From Gemmatimonadota bacterium (GTDB taxonomy: Bacteria > Gemmatimonadota > Gemmatimonadetes > Gemmatimonadales > Gemmatimonadaceae): a stretch of 64,000 nucleotides of DNA. Location of the stretch: contig JAZKBK010000003.1 in NCBI GenBank assembly GCA_040388625.1, positions 372,001-436,000 on the forward strand, in the 5' to 3' direction. A program made the translations under genes and the position numbers. Below, one piece after another: positions 51,536-60,365 of this stretch. Under the pieces are notes generated by a model that searched no databases, had not been told where the DNA came from, and saw nothing but the letters and a program-made list of their open reading frames with translations. The first letter of the stretch is position 1. Each line of letters begins with the position of its first letter.

Positions 51536-51671
51536 TATTGCCTTGAGAGTTCCTGCCCGTCACCCGGACCGGATAGTTCCCAGCCCCCACGGCTTGACTC
51601 GGACGTTCGGCGTCAATGATGCACGGGAAGTGTAGGTCGAAGACTGTCGTTCAACGTCGAGGAGAAACATC

Positions 51672-52064
51672 GTGAAAGGCTTCATAGAGGACATCGAGAG
51701 CATTGCGGTGAAGAACCAGGACTTCCGCCAGGTGCTGTACACGGCGAAGAATTGCCAGCTCGTCGTCATGGCGTTGAAACCCGGCGAAGAGATCGGGGCA
51801 GAAGTGCACAAGCTGGATCAGTTCTTTCGCGTGGAAGAAGGGACCGGTGCGGCGATTCTCGACGGCGCGCGGACGGCGATCCAGGCCGGTTTTGCGGTAA
51901 TCGTTCCGGCCGGCACGAATCACAATATCATCAACACCGGCAGTTCCCCGCTCAAGCTGTACACGATCTACGCGCCCCCCAATCACCGGGACGGTGTTAT
52001 CCACCATACGCGCGCAGACGCAGAGGCCGACAAGGAAAAATTCGACGGCAAGACGACGGAATAG
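51672..52064 (+). CDS. Cupin-domain protein
   Basis: 130 residues from GTG at 51672, with GAGGAG upstream. Cupin motif 1: PGEEIGAEVHKLDQFFRVEE (His and Glu ligand positions), and motif 2: VIVPAGTNHNIINTGSSPLK (His). The IAPPNHRDGVIHHT-like end with an acidic tail is typical of small sugar-isomerase-like cupins. It may bind a metal; substrate unknown. Divergent from the arsR pair. Confidence 0.9.
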   Translation: MKGFIEDIESIAVKNQDFRQVLYTAKNCQLVVMALKPGEEIGAEVHKLDQFFRVEEGTGAAILDGARTAIQAGFAVIVPAGTNHNIINTGSSPLKLYTIYAPPNHRDGVIHHTRADAEADKEKFDGKTTE

Positions 52065-52250
52065 CTTTCCGGGGTCCCGGCGCATTCCTGCAACGTCACG
52101 AAGGTAGCGATCGGCGAACGCACCGTCGGCGAAGTGCGTATGCCTATTGGATCTGTCGGTGATCGGGACGGTCGGTCGCGGTCGCCAAGGCATGGGGCTA
52201 TCTTTACGTCTTCTTTCACCCTTCCCCGCCACGGCGGCAGCAGCAGACCT

Positions 52251-52871
52251 GTGAATCTCTCTCGCCTCTCCGCTACCGCCCTCGTTGCACTTGGGCTGAT
52301 ACTTGTCCACCAGCCGGCCACCGCACATGCGCAAGGCTCGATGGCGGGAATGAACATGGGCGACCATGGTCACATCACGATCCCCAAGGGCGTGCTCTAC
52401 ACGGTGCCTGACGTCGAGTTCATGCAAGGGATGATCGCCCATCACGGGCAGGCCATCTACATGTCGCGCCTGGCCGCAGCGCACAAGGCCGATCCCCGCG
52501 TGCTCAAGCTCGCAGACAAGATCGATCAATCCCAGGTCGCCGAGATCCGGATCATGCAGGACTGGCTGATTCGAAACAAACAGTTTGCACCCGATTCGGG
52601 GGCATGGCGCACGGTGACCATGCCGGGCATGCTGACGGCGGCCCAGCTCAAGGAACTCGACGCCGCCACCGGTACCGCTTTCGACCGTGCATACCTCACG
52701 TACATGACCCAGCACCACGAGGGAGCGCTGAAGATGGTGGATGATCTCTTTGCCACCCCTGGAGCCGGTCAGGACGTGGACGTGAACGTGTTCGCGAACG
52801 ATGTTGTCGCGGTTCAGACCGCCGAGATCAACGCGATGCGGCAGATGCTTTCGAAGTTGCCCGAGAACTGA
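52251..52871 (+). CDS. DUF305-domain secreted protein
   Basis: 206 residues from a likely GTG at 52251, giving a signal peptide (LSATALVALGLILVHQPATA). The open frame begins at 52134 but the added residues are not conserved. The mature part is His/Met-rich (MAGMNMGDHGH) with the DUF305 repeats: VEFMQGMIAHHGQAIYMSRL and AYLTYMTQHHEGALKMVDDL. These paired M-x2-H-H motifs form a ferritin-like bundle that may bind metal such as copper (family inference). Followed by the LVIVD protein, 32 bases away; possibly one operon. Confidence 0.88.
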   Translation: MNLSRLSATALVALGLILVHQPATAHAQGSMAGMNMGDHGHITIPKGVLYTVPDVEFMQGMIAHHGQAIYMSRLAAAHKADPRVLKLADKIDQSQVAEIRIMQDWLIRNKQFAPDSGAWRTVTMPGMLTAAQLKELDAATGTAFDRAYLTYMTQHHEGALKMVDDLFATPGAGQDVDVNVFANDVVAVQTAEINAMRQMLSKLPEN

Positions 52872-52903
52872 CCACTTTAACACACCACCCGGAGTCCTTC
52901 CTG

Positions 52904-54685
52904 ATGCACCTCGCCCGCCGGATGTTCGCGTTGATCGCGCCCCTTGTTCTCGTGCCTGCGATCCTGGCCGCGCAGACGTATCCCAGCACCAATGATCCAC
53001 GCTCCGGCCTCAAGCCGGGCCGCTTCGACGCAGGGACGGCCGCCGAGAACATGCGCCTCGTTTCATTCTCGCCCAAGCCGGCCGCGTTCGACACGGCACG
53101 TGGTCTGACGTTCATCAACTCGGATCTCGCCTTCAGTAACAAGTACGTCTACCAGGGTAACTTTGCCGGGTTCACGGTATGGGACGTGAGCGACCCTGTC
53201 GCGCCGAAGACCGTCGCTGTGGTGTCGTGCATCACCGCGCAGGCTGACCCGTCAGTGTACGGGAACCTGCTCTTCATCTCTGCAGAAGGTCGCGGAAATC
53301 GCAACGACTGCGCAAAGGGCGGCGTGCAGGATCCAAAGGACCACATGGCTGGCGTCCGCATCTACGACGTATCCAATCCAGCGGCGCCGCGACTCATCAA
53401 GAACGTGCAGACGTGCAAGGGATCGCACACTCACACGATCGTTCCCGATCCCAGGGACAAGGGCGTCATATACATCTACGTCTCCGGCAATCAGGAGGCG
53501 CGCCCAGCCACCGAGCTTGCGGGCTGCAACAACGGAACCGATCCGGCAGACGTGAACAACTCCCTCTTCCGGCTCGATGTGATTCGAGTTCCGCTCGCGC
53601 ACCCCGAACAGTCCGAAGTGGTGACTGGAGCCCGCATCTTCACAGGCCTCGGCGTTGCACCTCGGGCAGCTGGACGTCCCGTCCGCGCCCGTCCCGGCGC
53701 AGAGCCGGCGCTACCGACCGGCCCGCGCAACTGCCATGACGTAACTGCGTATCCCGAAATGAATCTCCTCGCCGGAGCGTGCGCGAGCTACGGCCTGCTG
53801 GTCGATATCTCGAATCCACTGAAGCCGATACGTCTCGACGCAGTCTCCGATACGAACTTCTCGCTCTGGCACACAGCCGTGTTCAGCAACGACGGCAAGC
53901 AAGTCGTGTTCACCGATGAGTGGGGCGGTGGCACGGGTCCGATGTGCCAGGCAACGTCGATGATGGAGATGGGCGGAAACACCACCCTGACGATCGACTC
54001 GAAGCGGAAGCTCACTCAACACGCGTACTTCAAGATCCCGACGGCGCAGTCGGCGCAGGAAAACTGCGTTTCGCACAACGGTGGACTCATCCCGGTGCCC
54101 GGCCGCGACATCATGGCGCAGGGGTGGTATCAGGGCGGAGTGAACGTCATCGACTTCACAGACCCCGACCATCCGAAGGAGCTGGCATACTTCGACCGCG
54201 GACCGATCGACGCCGCACCCACGGCGCCCGAGGGTGATCGTGGCACGCGCGGTACGATTGGTGGATCGTGGGGCGCTTACTGGTGGAACGGATTGATCTA
54301 TTCGTCGGAGCTCGATCGCGGATTCGATATCTACGAGCTCACGCCAAGCGATCAGCTCTCCGCAAATGAGATCGCAGCGGCGAAGCTCGTGCACCTGGAG
54401 CAGTACAATCCGCAGAGCCAGCCGCACATCGTGTGGCCCGCGGCGTTCCCCGTTGTCCGCTCGTATCTGGACCAGCTCGTTCGCGGCAACGGCCTTGCCA
54501 CGGAGCGTACGACAGCAATCGCGAAAGCGCTCGACGCCGCGGAGAAGCAGAACGGCTCGCAGCGGCGCGCCTCACTTCAGACGCTGGCCGCACAGGTGAA
54601 CAAGGACGTGAATGGCGCGCACGATCAGGCGCGAGTCAAGTCGATGGCGGCAGCAATCACGGCTCTCGCCAAGGCGACCGAGTAG
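52904..54685 (+). CDS. Secreted LVIVD beta-propeller protein
   Basis: 593 residues with a signal peptide (LAPLVLVPAILAAQ type, ~1-23). Repeated LVIVD-type blades: FAGFTVWDVSDPVAPKTVAV, GVRIYDVSNPAAPRLIKNVQ, LLVDISNPLKPIRLDAVSDT, GVNVIDFTDPDHPKELAYFD. Each has the D-(I/V)-S/T-(N/D)-P core. His/Asp clusters (SHTHTIVPD, LWHTAVFSND) could bind metal. C-terminal ~75 residues are helical (LDQLVRGNGLATERTTAIAK), like a FIMAH domain. Extracytoplasmic; function unknown, probably expressed with the DUF305 gene. Confidence 0.88.
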   Translation: MHLARRMFALIAPLVLVPAILAAQTYPSTNDPRSGLKPGRFDAGTAAENMRLVSFSPKPAAFDTARGLTFINSDLAFSNKYVYQGNFAGFTVWDVSDPVAPKTVAVVSCITAQADPSVYGNLLFISAEGRGNRNDCAKGGVQDPKDHMAGVRIYDVSNPAAPRLIKNVQTCKGSHTHTIVPDPRDKGVIYIYVSGNQEARPATELAGCNNGTDPADVNNSLFRLDVIRVPLAHPEQSEVVTGARIFTGLGVAPRAAGRPVRARPGAEPALPTGPRNCHDVTAYPEMNLLAGACASYGLLVDISNPLKPIRLDAVSDTNFSLWHTAVFSNDGKQVVFTDEWGGGTGPMCQATSMMEMGGNTTLTIDSKRKLTQHAYFKIPTAQSAQENCVSHNGGLIPVPGRDIMAQGWYQGGVNVIDFTDPDHPKELAYFDRGPIDAAPTAPEGDRGTRGTIGGSWGAYWWNGLIYSSELDRGFDIYELTPSDQLSANEIAAAKLVHLEQYNPQSQPHIVWPAAFPVVRSYLDQLVRGNGLATERTTAIAKALDAAEKQNGSQRRASLQTLAAQVNKDVNGAHDQARVKSMAAAITALAKATE

Positions 54686-54749
54686 CACGCAATGTGAAGA
54701 TGATGCACGTGTGACCGACTATCGCAACGTCGGGTAGCACTTGATAACA

Positions 54750-54797
54750 CCGCGGATCGCCATGCTGACGTCAGCACTGCGATCCGCGGTTTTGTTT
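54750..54797 (+). terminator. Terminator after the LVIVD gene
   Basis: An outer 11-base stem CCGCGGATCGC / GCGATCCGCGG, with the perfect inner palindrome TGCTGACGTCAGCA, followed by TTTTGTTT. Confidence 0.85.
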
Positions 54798-54889
54798 CCC
54801 CTGGGACCTGTCGGCGCCATCGCGTCAGCGTGCAGCAGTAAAGGTGTGACATGCGTCACGTTCTTGCACTGCCGTTTTCAGCGAAGGTA

Positions 54890-54905
54890 CATTGTAGATA
54901 CAATG
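54890..54905. promoter_or_regulatory. Candidate operator, TTGTA-GA-TACAA palindrome
   Basis: A 7-base inverted repeat CATTGTA / TACAATG separated by two bases, 111 bases upstream of the DinB gene. The TGTA-N2-TACA core is like operators of several winged-helix repressors. No regulator gene is adjacent. Confidence 0.4.
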
Positions 54906-55015
54906 ACCTCCCCCCGACGTCAGTCAGGGAACGGAGATGTTCGAGCTTTCATAGGCAGTCGACTGACGCGTCGATAGCATGTCCTGGCGACGCAAACATC
55001 AAATACGAGCAGATA

Positions 55016-55531
55016 ATGGCGAATACAGAGTGGTGGCAGCGCGGTCCGGTCGAGGGTGTTCCTTCTCTCCTGCAGCCGGTGGCGCACATCCTTCTCCAGG
55101 TCCGGGAAAGTGTCGGCGAGCTGACCGCGAATCTGACTGAAGCCGAGTGGAACGCGCGTCCGGCCAACGTTGCGTCGTCTGCGTTTCACGTGCGCCACAT
55201 CACCGGTGTCATCGATCGCCTCTTCACCTACGCACGAGGTGACGGCCTGTCACCGGAACAGTTCTCGGCGATTCGGTCCGAAGGCGATCATCTACCTGCC
55301 TCCGACGTCGCGGCGGTGCTCGACGCGCTGTCAGCACGCGTCGACTCGGCGGTCGCCGAGCTTCGCACGATAGATGTCGCCACGCTGGGCGACTTTCGCG
55401 CGGTCGGACGTGCAAAGCTCCCTTCGACGGTGATCGGGTGCCTTGTGCATGGTGCGGAACACTCGATGCGGCATGTCGGTCAGCTATCGGTAACGGCACG
55501 CATAGCGCGAGCGACGGATGCCAAGGCGTAA
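55016..55531 (+). CDS. DinB-family protein
   Basis: 171 residues from ATG at 55016; open sequence upstream to 54851 lies in the operator region. A four-helix DinB fold: LQPVAHILLQVRESVGELTA, SSAFHVRHITGVIDRLFTYA (metal His), VIGCLVHGAEHSMRHVGQLS (metal His pair). DinB proteins include thiol transferases and some damage-inducible proteins; the metal-binding His triad is present. Ends just before a methyltransferase frame. Confidence 0.88.
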   Translation: MANTEWWQRGPVEGVPSLLQPVAHILLQVRESVGELTANLTEAEWNARPANVASSAFHVRHITGVIDRLFTYARGDGLSPEQFSAIRSEGDHLPASDVAAVLDALSARVDSAVAELRTIDVATLGDFRAVGRAKLPSTVIGCLVHGAEHSMRHVGQLSVTARIARATDAKA

Positions 55532-56331
55532 TACGCGCCGGCCATACCGTACTCGCGAGAGATCTGTCTGAATCTCGCATTCCACACACTTCAACGAACG
55601 GCCAAGCACTGCTCACGATCACTGACTCGTACGTCGATCCCGATTTTGCGGCGCGATATGCGGCGGCGGTAGACGAAGCTCCGTACAATGCGTTGTACGA
55701 ACGGCCTGCAATGCTCGCTCTGCTGCCGCCGGTCGCGGACTGTCACATTCTCGACGCTGGCTGCGGTGGCGGATGGTACGCGGCGCAATTGTTGGAACGT
55801 GGCGCGAATGTTACGGCGATCGATGCCAGCGCCACGCTCGTCGAGCACGCCCGTCGTCGTCTCTCGTCCTTTCTTACCGGTGAGTCGGCACCGCTGCGTG
55901 TACGCGTAGCGAATCTCGCTGAACCGCTGGCGTTTCTGACGGACGCGAGCGTGGACGGCGTAGTATCACCACTCGTCCTTCATTACCTCGAGGACTGGCG
56001 GCCGACGTTGCGAGAGATCCGGCGGGTCCTCAAGCCTGGCGGCTGGTTACTTCTGTCCACGCATCATCCGGGCGCAGACGCGGCGCGCTTTCCGAGCAGT
56101 CCATACTACGAAACGCAACTGGTGGAAGACGACTGGAAGTGGGTCGGCAAGGTAAAGTTCTATCGGCGACCGCTTACCGAGATAGCGTCGGCGCTCACCG
56201 ACGTTGGGTTCGTGATCGAGCGGCTTGTCGAGCCGACACCGACAGAGGCCTTTCGACTCATCGATCCGGACGCGTACCGCCGGCTGCTCGAGCAACCCGA
56301 GTTTCTGATAGTTCGCGCTCGTGTCTCCTGA
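55438..56331 (+). CDS. SAM-dependent class I methyltransferase, start unclear
   Basis: The recognisable protein begins near 55630 (YVDPDFAARYAAAVDEAPYN) and runs to 56331, ~235 residues. SAM motif I: ILDAGCGGGWYAAQLLERGA; post I VTAIDAS; motif IV-like VDGVVSPLVLHYLEDWR; then VLKPGGWLLLSTHHPG. The nearest in-frame ATG/GTG/TTG starts are the GTG at 55438, inside the DinB gene, or an ATG well inside the domain. An uncommon start such as CTG near 55568 is possible, or the gene starts in the overlap. Substrate unknown. Confidence 0.75.
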   Translation: MPCAWCGTLDAACRSAIGNGTHSASDGCQGVIRAGHTVLARDLSESRIPHTSTNGQALLTITDSYVDPDFAARYAAAVDEAPYNALYERPAMLALLPPVADCHILDAGCGGGWYAAQLLERGANVTAIDASATLVEHARRRLSSFLTGESAPLRVRVANLAEPLAFLTDASVDGVVSPLVLHYLEDWRPTLREIRRVLKPGGWLLLSTHHPGADAARFPSSPYYETQLVEDDWKWVGKVKFYRRPLTEIASALTDVGFVIERLVEPTPTEAFRLIDPDAYRRLLEQPEFLIVRARVS

Positions 56332-56338
56332 ACTGTCA

Positions 56339-56998
56339 CTACCAGCCCCGGTATACCACCAATGACTTTGTGAGTCCACCAAGTCGCTCGCGATACAACA
56401 ATGCACCGGGAAATAGTGATTTCATCTCACTGCTATTGAGAAGTCGAATCTGCGACACCTCGCGGAGCGCATCCCGGTAGTCCGGTTGCCGATGCATCCA
56501 TCCCAGATCGTGTCGGCGCAACAGTTCCACCTGCAGGCGCCGCGGGTAGAACTGAAACAGAGGTAGGAGGAAGTGCGGCTCCAGGGGGAAGTAGCGGTTG
56601 GGCGTCTGAACGAAATATCGCGGAGCCACCCGCTGGACCTCTTCAGCCATCCTCTCCTGATCGCCGAGTGATCCGACGTGCTCGATGACGGAGTTCGAAA
56701 AAACCGCGTCGAATGCATTGTCGGCAAACATGTGCATGTCTCGGGCGTCGCAGGCCAGTTGCTTGATTGCCTGGTTTGCAGAAACGTAGGACTCCAGGTT
56801 GACAATCGTGACGCTAATCGCACCAGTCGTCACAAGCGTCTCGCCTTCCCAGAATTGTGGAGTTCCGCCGACGTCAAGCACCGACGACCCTCGTGGGAGT
56901 TTCTCTATCAACCCGCGGAACAACGCGAACCTTTTACGGCGCATGCGACTGGCGAGCGACGCAGGGTCGTTGAAATTCGCCAAACGTTTGAGTCCCAT
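56339..56998 (-). CDS. SAM-dependent methyltransferase
   Basis: 219 residues with SAM motif I in SVLDVGGTPQFWEGETLVTT, then the post-I Glu (TIVNLES), and FDAVFSNSVIEHVGSLGDQE, a type 11 methyltransferase form. The C-terminal region (PNRYFPLEPHFLLPLFQFYP) matches a group often found with cell-surface glycan genes. It converges on the previous methyltransferase with 7 bases between stops. Acceptor unknown. Confidence 0.87.
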   Translation of the reverse strand: MGLKRLANFNDPASLASRMRRKRFALFRGLIEKLPRGSSVLDVGGTPQFWEGETLVTTGAISVTIVNLESYVSANQAIKQLACDARDMHMFADNAFDAVFSNSVIEHVGSLGDQERMAEEVQRVAPRYFVQTPNRYFPLEPHFLLPLFQFYPRRLQVELLRRHDLGWMHRQPDYRDALREVSQIRLLNSSEMKSLFPGALLYRERLGGLTKSLVVYRGW

Positions 56999-57344
56999 GT
57001 TGGATCGGCCTCGTTACTGAACCAGAGAACACACATGCCTAATTCCCGCGCGAATTTCCCCGCGCCAGGCGACCAGGGATATACTACTGCATTCCGCAAG
57101 CAGCACGTGACCGTTACGCGAAAGAACACGCGGCTCGATGAATAAAGGCGGACAGTCAGCCGGCGAGGTCACCAGGCATCCACACCTCCTCGCCCCGCCG
57201 TCAACTCCGCACAAATAGGCGATATTGACGTGAAGCGTCTGGACCGACTTCTGCGATGGTTCCGAGCCCGACAAGCCTTACCAGCAAGCTCGATCGGGAC
57301 ATGCGGGACTTTCGCGGAGATCCGTACGTGTACGAAATTCAACC
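56999..57344. other. 346-base region with no sure gene
   Basis: It lies upstream of the methyltransferase (-) and the membrane protein (+), so it probably holds both promoters, but I cannot point to good -35/-10 elements. A possible 42-codon remnant at 57230 is listed separately. Otherwise nothing seen. Confidence 0.5.
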
Positions 57345-57358
57345 ATGATGATGGCTAG
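57230..57358 (+). pseudogene. Possible methyltransferase N-terminal remnant
   Basis: A 42-codon frame from GTG at 57230 begins VKRLDRLLRWFRARQALP, resembling the first helix of class I methyltransferases encoded near LPG-synthase-like genes, but then loses similarity, with no DIGCG motif. It ends inside the next gene. Too short to be sure; chance is possible. Confidence 0.25.
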
Positions 57359-58313
57359 AGCTCAAATCCGTGGCATCCTTCGAATCGTCGCAGCGATTCT
57401 CACAGTCCTGATTCTGGTTGTGCTCGTCCAGTCGATCCGGCGGGATGGACCGGCCGCTGTCGACGCCTGGCGCAGCGCTCATGTACGCTGGACGTGGGTT
57501 GCACTGTCGGTCGTATTGGGAGCGATGGGCCATGCATTCTATGTGATCGGATGGCGACGCCTCCTGAACGATGCAGGTATTCGCGTTCCGTTGTGGCAAC
57601 TGATTCGCTTCTTTCTCGTAAGCAACCTCGGGCGCTATCTGCCGGGCGGAAAGGCGTGGCAGATGGGCATCATCGGCGTGATGGCAGCAGAGCACGACCT
57701 CCCAGCCGCCGCCATCACTGCAAGCTCTCTCTTCCAGGGAGTCATAGGCGTCGGCGTCGGCGCGATCGTGTTGTTCGCGGCCGGCGGCGCCCTCGTTGGT
57801 CTGCCCACTCCGTGGCTGGCGCTGCCGTTGATCGGGGTGACGATCCTGCTCCTGTGTCCGGTGATCATCAAATCGTCCGATCGCCTGCGACAGTTGATCA
57901 CTCGGCACTGGCCCGATGTCACTTCAGTGACCGTTGGCACGATGTGGATGTTGATCTGGACCTCGGTCGGCAACTGGGTCATGTGGGGCGCGGCATTCTA
58001 CGCACTCGGCGGCGCGCTGCTGCCGTCACCCGTAGCTTCGATCAGCTCGTACATCGCTGCGTGGAGCGGATCGTTTCTCGCCGGCTTGATCGCAGTCGTG
58101 TCCCCAGCCGGACTGGGTGCGAGAGAAGGAGTGATGGAGGCGATTCTGCACAACGCCGGCATGAACGCTGCGGACGTACTGATAGTCGTCGTCATCGCGC
58201 GCGTGTGGTCGACGGTACTCGACGTGGTTCCCGCGGTGACGGTGCTGATCTTCCGAAAGCGCCGCCATGCGCGAGCAGCTGCCGATCAACTCGCGCAGGA
58301 AGTTGAGACGTGA
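57345..58313 (+). CDS. LPG-synthase-like membrane protein (UPF0104)
   Basis: 322 residues starting with two adjacent Met codons (MMM). Multiple membrane helices (~8 predicted), with the family features FLVSNLGRYLPGGKAWQMGI near residue 95 and FLAGLIAVVSPAGLGAREGV near residue 245. The family is the transmembrane part of lysylphosphatidylglycerol synthase/flippase; stand-alone members are usually linked to lipid or glycan transport. No C-terminal aminoacyl-transferase domain. Confidence 0.88.
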   Translation: MMMARAQIRGILRIVAAILTVLILVVLVQSIRRDGPAAVDAWRSAHVRWTWVALSVVLGAMGHAFYVIGWRRLLNDAGIRVPLWQLIRFFLVSNLGRYLPGGKAWQMGIIGVMAAEHDLPAAAITASSLFQGVIGVGVGAIVLFAAGGALVGLPTPWLALPLIGVTILLLCPVIIKSSDRLRQLITRHWPDVTSVTVGTMWMLIWTSVGNWVMWGAAFYALGGALLPSPVASISSYIAAWSGSFLAGLIAVVSPAGLGAREGVMEAILHNAGMNAADVLIVVVIARVWSTVLDVVPAVTVLIFRKRRHARAAADQLAQEVET

Positions 58314-58355
58314 GCGAGCGCATCCTTTAATGCACACATCTTTTACCCACGGACC

Positions 58356-58850
58356 ATGCGCTATATCCTGAAGCAGAAGCTGTTTTCGCTCGGCGACGAT
58401 TTCTTCATCAAGGACGAGTCCGGCCGCGACCTCTATTTCGTCGACGGCAAGATGTTCAGCTTCGGCAGTCAGCTCTCGTTCCAGGATCTCGAGCGCAACG
58501 AGCTTGCATTCATCAAACAACGCGTGTTCGCCTGGGGAAAGACCTACGAGATCATCCGAGACGGTCAGATAGCGGCGGTTGTGCAGAAGCATCTCTTCTC
58601 GCTGGTCCATCACCGGTTTACCGTGGACGTCCCCGGGCCGGACGATCTGGAAGCGGAAGGAAACTTTACCGACCACGAGTATGTCTTCCGGCGAGGCACG
58701 CTACCCGTTGCAACCGTCTCGAAGAAGTGGTTCAGCTGGGCTGATACTTACGGAATCGAGATCGCACCAGAGGAAGATCAGGTGCTGATATTGGCGAGTG
58801 CGGTAGTCGTTGATGAAGCGTGTCATCCGGATGATGGAAGGCGGCATTGA
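58356..58850 (+). CDS. LURP-one-related (YxjI-type) protein
   Basis: 164 residues with the family beta-barrel/central-helix pattern: YILKQKLFSLGDDFFIKDES, DLYFVDGKMFSFGSQLSF, LAFIKQRVFAWGKTYEI, VSKKWFSWADTYGIEI. It is related to the Tubby fold, whose function in bacteria is not known. It overlaps the start of a small helical-repeat gene. Confidence 0.92.
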   Translation: MRYILKQKLFSLGDDFFIKDESGRDLYFVDGKMFSFGSQLSFQDLERNELAFIKQRVFAWGKTYEIIRDGQIAAVVQKHLFSLVHHRFTVDVPGPDDLEAEGNFTDHEYVFRRGTLPVATVSKKWFSWADTYGIEIAPEEDQVLILASAVVVDEACHPDDGRRH

Positions 58851-59073
58851 GCTGCTTGCCGAGGCGATCAACATCTACCGTCAGGACATGGATACGAAAG
58901 TCCTTGATCTCGCCAATGCGATCAGGCCGTTTGCGCTCCTCATGATCGAAATTGGCGACGTCGATGCGGCTCGTCCGCTCTTGCAAGAGGCGTTGGTACT
59001 TTACTCGGCGCTCAATCTGACTGGGGGCGTCGCTGAATGCTCGACTCAGTTGGCAACGCTTGTCACTTCGTAG
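58813..59073 (+). CDS. Small TPR-like protein
   Basis: 86 residues from ATG at 58813; the alternative ATG at 58834/58837 lacks the first seven or eight residues. Helical repeats: LLAEAINIYRQDMDTKVLDL, then IEIGDVDAARPLLQEALVLY, then a final helix GGVAECSTQLATL. It resembles the C-terminal end of larger TPR proteins and overlaps the previous gene, so it may be a fragment or a small independent protein. Confidence 0.6.
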   Translation: MKRVIRMMEGGIELLAEAINIYRQDMDTKVLDLANAIRPFALLMIEIGDVDAARPLLQEALVLYSALNLTGGVAECSTQLATLVTS

Positions 59074-59164
59074 GCGTGCGATACGGCTGACTATTCGTCT
59101 GGATGGACGGCGGCATCAGACATGGACCAACACTGTGTCAGACGATTACAACTTCCTTTCTCAT

Positions 59165-59758
59165 ATGCCCCGCTATTCAGGCACTCCCCTCGCCCTCACG
59201 GCGCTTCGCGCGCTGCTTGCTCCTGTCGTCGTACTTCTGGCAATCTTTCACCCGAGCCGATCAGCGTTCGGTGCATGCCTCATCGCCGCGTTTGTCTCCG
59301 ACGTTTTCGACGGCATTCTTGCGCGGCGCATGAACGTTGCGACACCGATTCTACGCCGCCTGGACAGCATCACCGACACAATCTTCTATCTATGCACTGC
59401 GTTCGCGGTGTGGCATCTCTATCCATCTGTAGTCTCGCAGCACATGGCAGCGCTGGTGGCTCTCGCAGGCTTGGAAGTCGCACGGTACATCTTCGATCTT
59501 CGCAAATTCGGGCGCGAAGCGAGTTATCACATGTGGTCTTCCAAGATATGGGGAATTGCGCTGTTCCTTGGCATCTTCTCGCTGCTCGCGCTGGGGTCAT
59601 CCGGTATCGCGGTATCGGCGGCGATCTATCTTGGCATCGTAGCGGATATTGAAGGCCTGATTATCTCCATTATCATAAACGACTGGGAATCCGATATTCC
59701 CACTTTCGTGCACGCATACCGACGACGCGGCGCGAAGGCCGCCCGGGTTTCCGTGTGA
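59165..59758 (+). CDS. CDP-alcohol phosphatidyltransferase family protein
   Basis: 197 residues from ATG at 59165 (MPRYSGTPLALTALRALLAP); upstream in-frame codons give no domain. Membrane helices and the CDP-alcohol motif DVFDGILARR...LRRLDSITD. The first two Asp, Gly-Ala/Leu-Arg and final two Asp are present, but the usual Gly between (DG-x2-AR-x8-G-x3-D-x3-D) is replaced. Phospholipid head-group synthesis is the family role; the specific alcohol is not clear. Confidence 0.82.
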   Translation: MPRYSGTPLALTALRALLAPVVVLLAIFHPSRSAFGACLIAAFVSDVFDGILARRMNVATPILRRLDSITDTIFYLCTAFAVWHLYPSVVSQHMAALVALAGLEVARYIFDLRKFGREASYHMWSSKIWGIALFLGIFSLLALGSSGIAVSAAIYLGIVADIEGLIISIIINDWESDIPTFVHAYRRRGAKAARVSV

Positions 59759-59790
59759 CTACCGCCAACTGCCTGAGCAGGATTGAAACA

Positions 59791-60357
59791 ATGCGCAGAG
59801 TACGTTACAACGTAGCAGCAACCCTGGACGGCTACATCGCCGGCCCCAATGGCGAGTACGACTGGATTCCGGAGGACTCAACAGTCGATTTTGCATCGAT
59901 CTTCGCGCGTGTCGACACGGTGCTCCTGGGACGCCGCAGCTACGAGGTGGCGCGCGCAGTGCCCGAGGTGCCGTGGTCAGCTGGAACACGCGTCTATGTC
60001 TTCTCGCACACCCTCCGGCCGGAAGATCACCCGGGAGTAACCATCGTGCGCGACGACGCGGCGGGCGTGGTGGCGTCGCTCAGGGCAGAATCGGGAGATG
60101 GTGACATCTGGTTGTTCGGCGGCGGTGTGCTGTTCGCCGACCTGCTCGCCGCCGGACAGGTTGACGCAGTCGAAGTCACCGTCGCGCCGGTGCTGCTCGG
60201 CGAAGGTGTTCGACTACTGCCGCGCGGCGTACGGACCGTGCTTACGCTCACCGGTTCCCACGTGTACCCGAGCGGAATGGTGGGTCTTTACTACTCGGTG
60301 CCCAGCGCTGACAGAAAAGGGCCACACGCCAACCTTCTCGCCAACGCGCCAACCTGA
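59791..60357 (+). CDS. RibD C-terminal/DHFR-like reductase
   Basis: 188 residues from ATG at 59791. VRYNVAATLDGYIAGPNGEY is the family start; TVLLGRRSYEVARA and GDIWLFGGGVLFADLLAAGQ match the RibD C-terminal reductase fold, with VDAVEVTVAPVLLGEGVRLL. The partner substrate may be a pteridine or flavin precursor; a stand-alone reductase of unknown substrate. The next gene starts 8 bases later. Confidence 0.9.
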   Translation: MRRVRYNVAATLDGYIAGPNGEYDWIPEDSTVDFASIFARVDTVLLGRRSYEVARAVPEVPWSAGTRVYVFSHTLRPEDHPGVTIVRDDAAGVVASLRAESGDGDIWLFGGGVLFADLLAAGQVDAVEVTVAPVLLGEGVRLLPRGVRTVLTLTGSHVYPSGMVGLYYSVPSADRKGPHANLLANAPT

Positions 60358-60365
60358 GGATTCCC

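Larger units (their letters stand above)
54686..55015. other. 330-base intergenic region with terminator and two palindromes
   Basis: No gene seen. It has a terminator after the LVIVD gene (54750-54797) and, ahead of the DinB gene, two short palindromes: GTGAC-ATGC-GTCAC (54846-54859) and CATTGTA-GA-TACAATG (54890-54905). Their position suggests operators for the downstream gene. Confidence 0.6.

Noticed and set aside
57014-57274. 86-codon minus-strand frame in the gap before the membrane protein
   Set aside because: No ribosome site or domain; composition is not protein-like.
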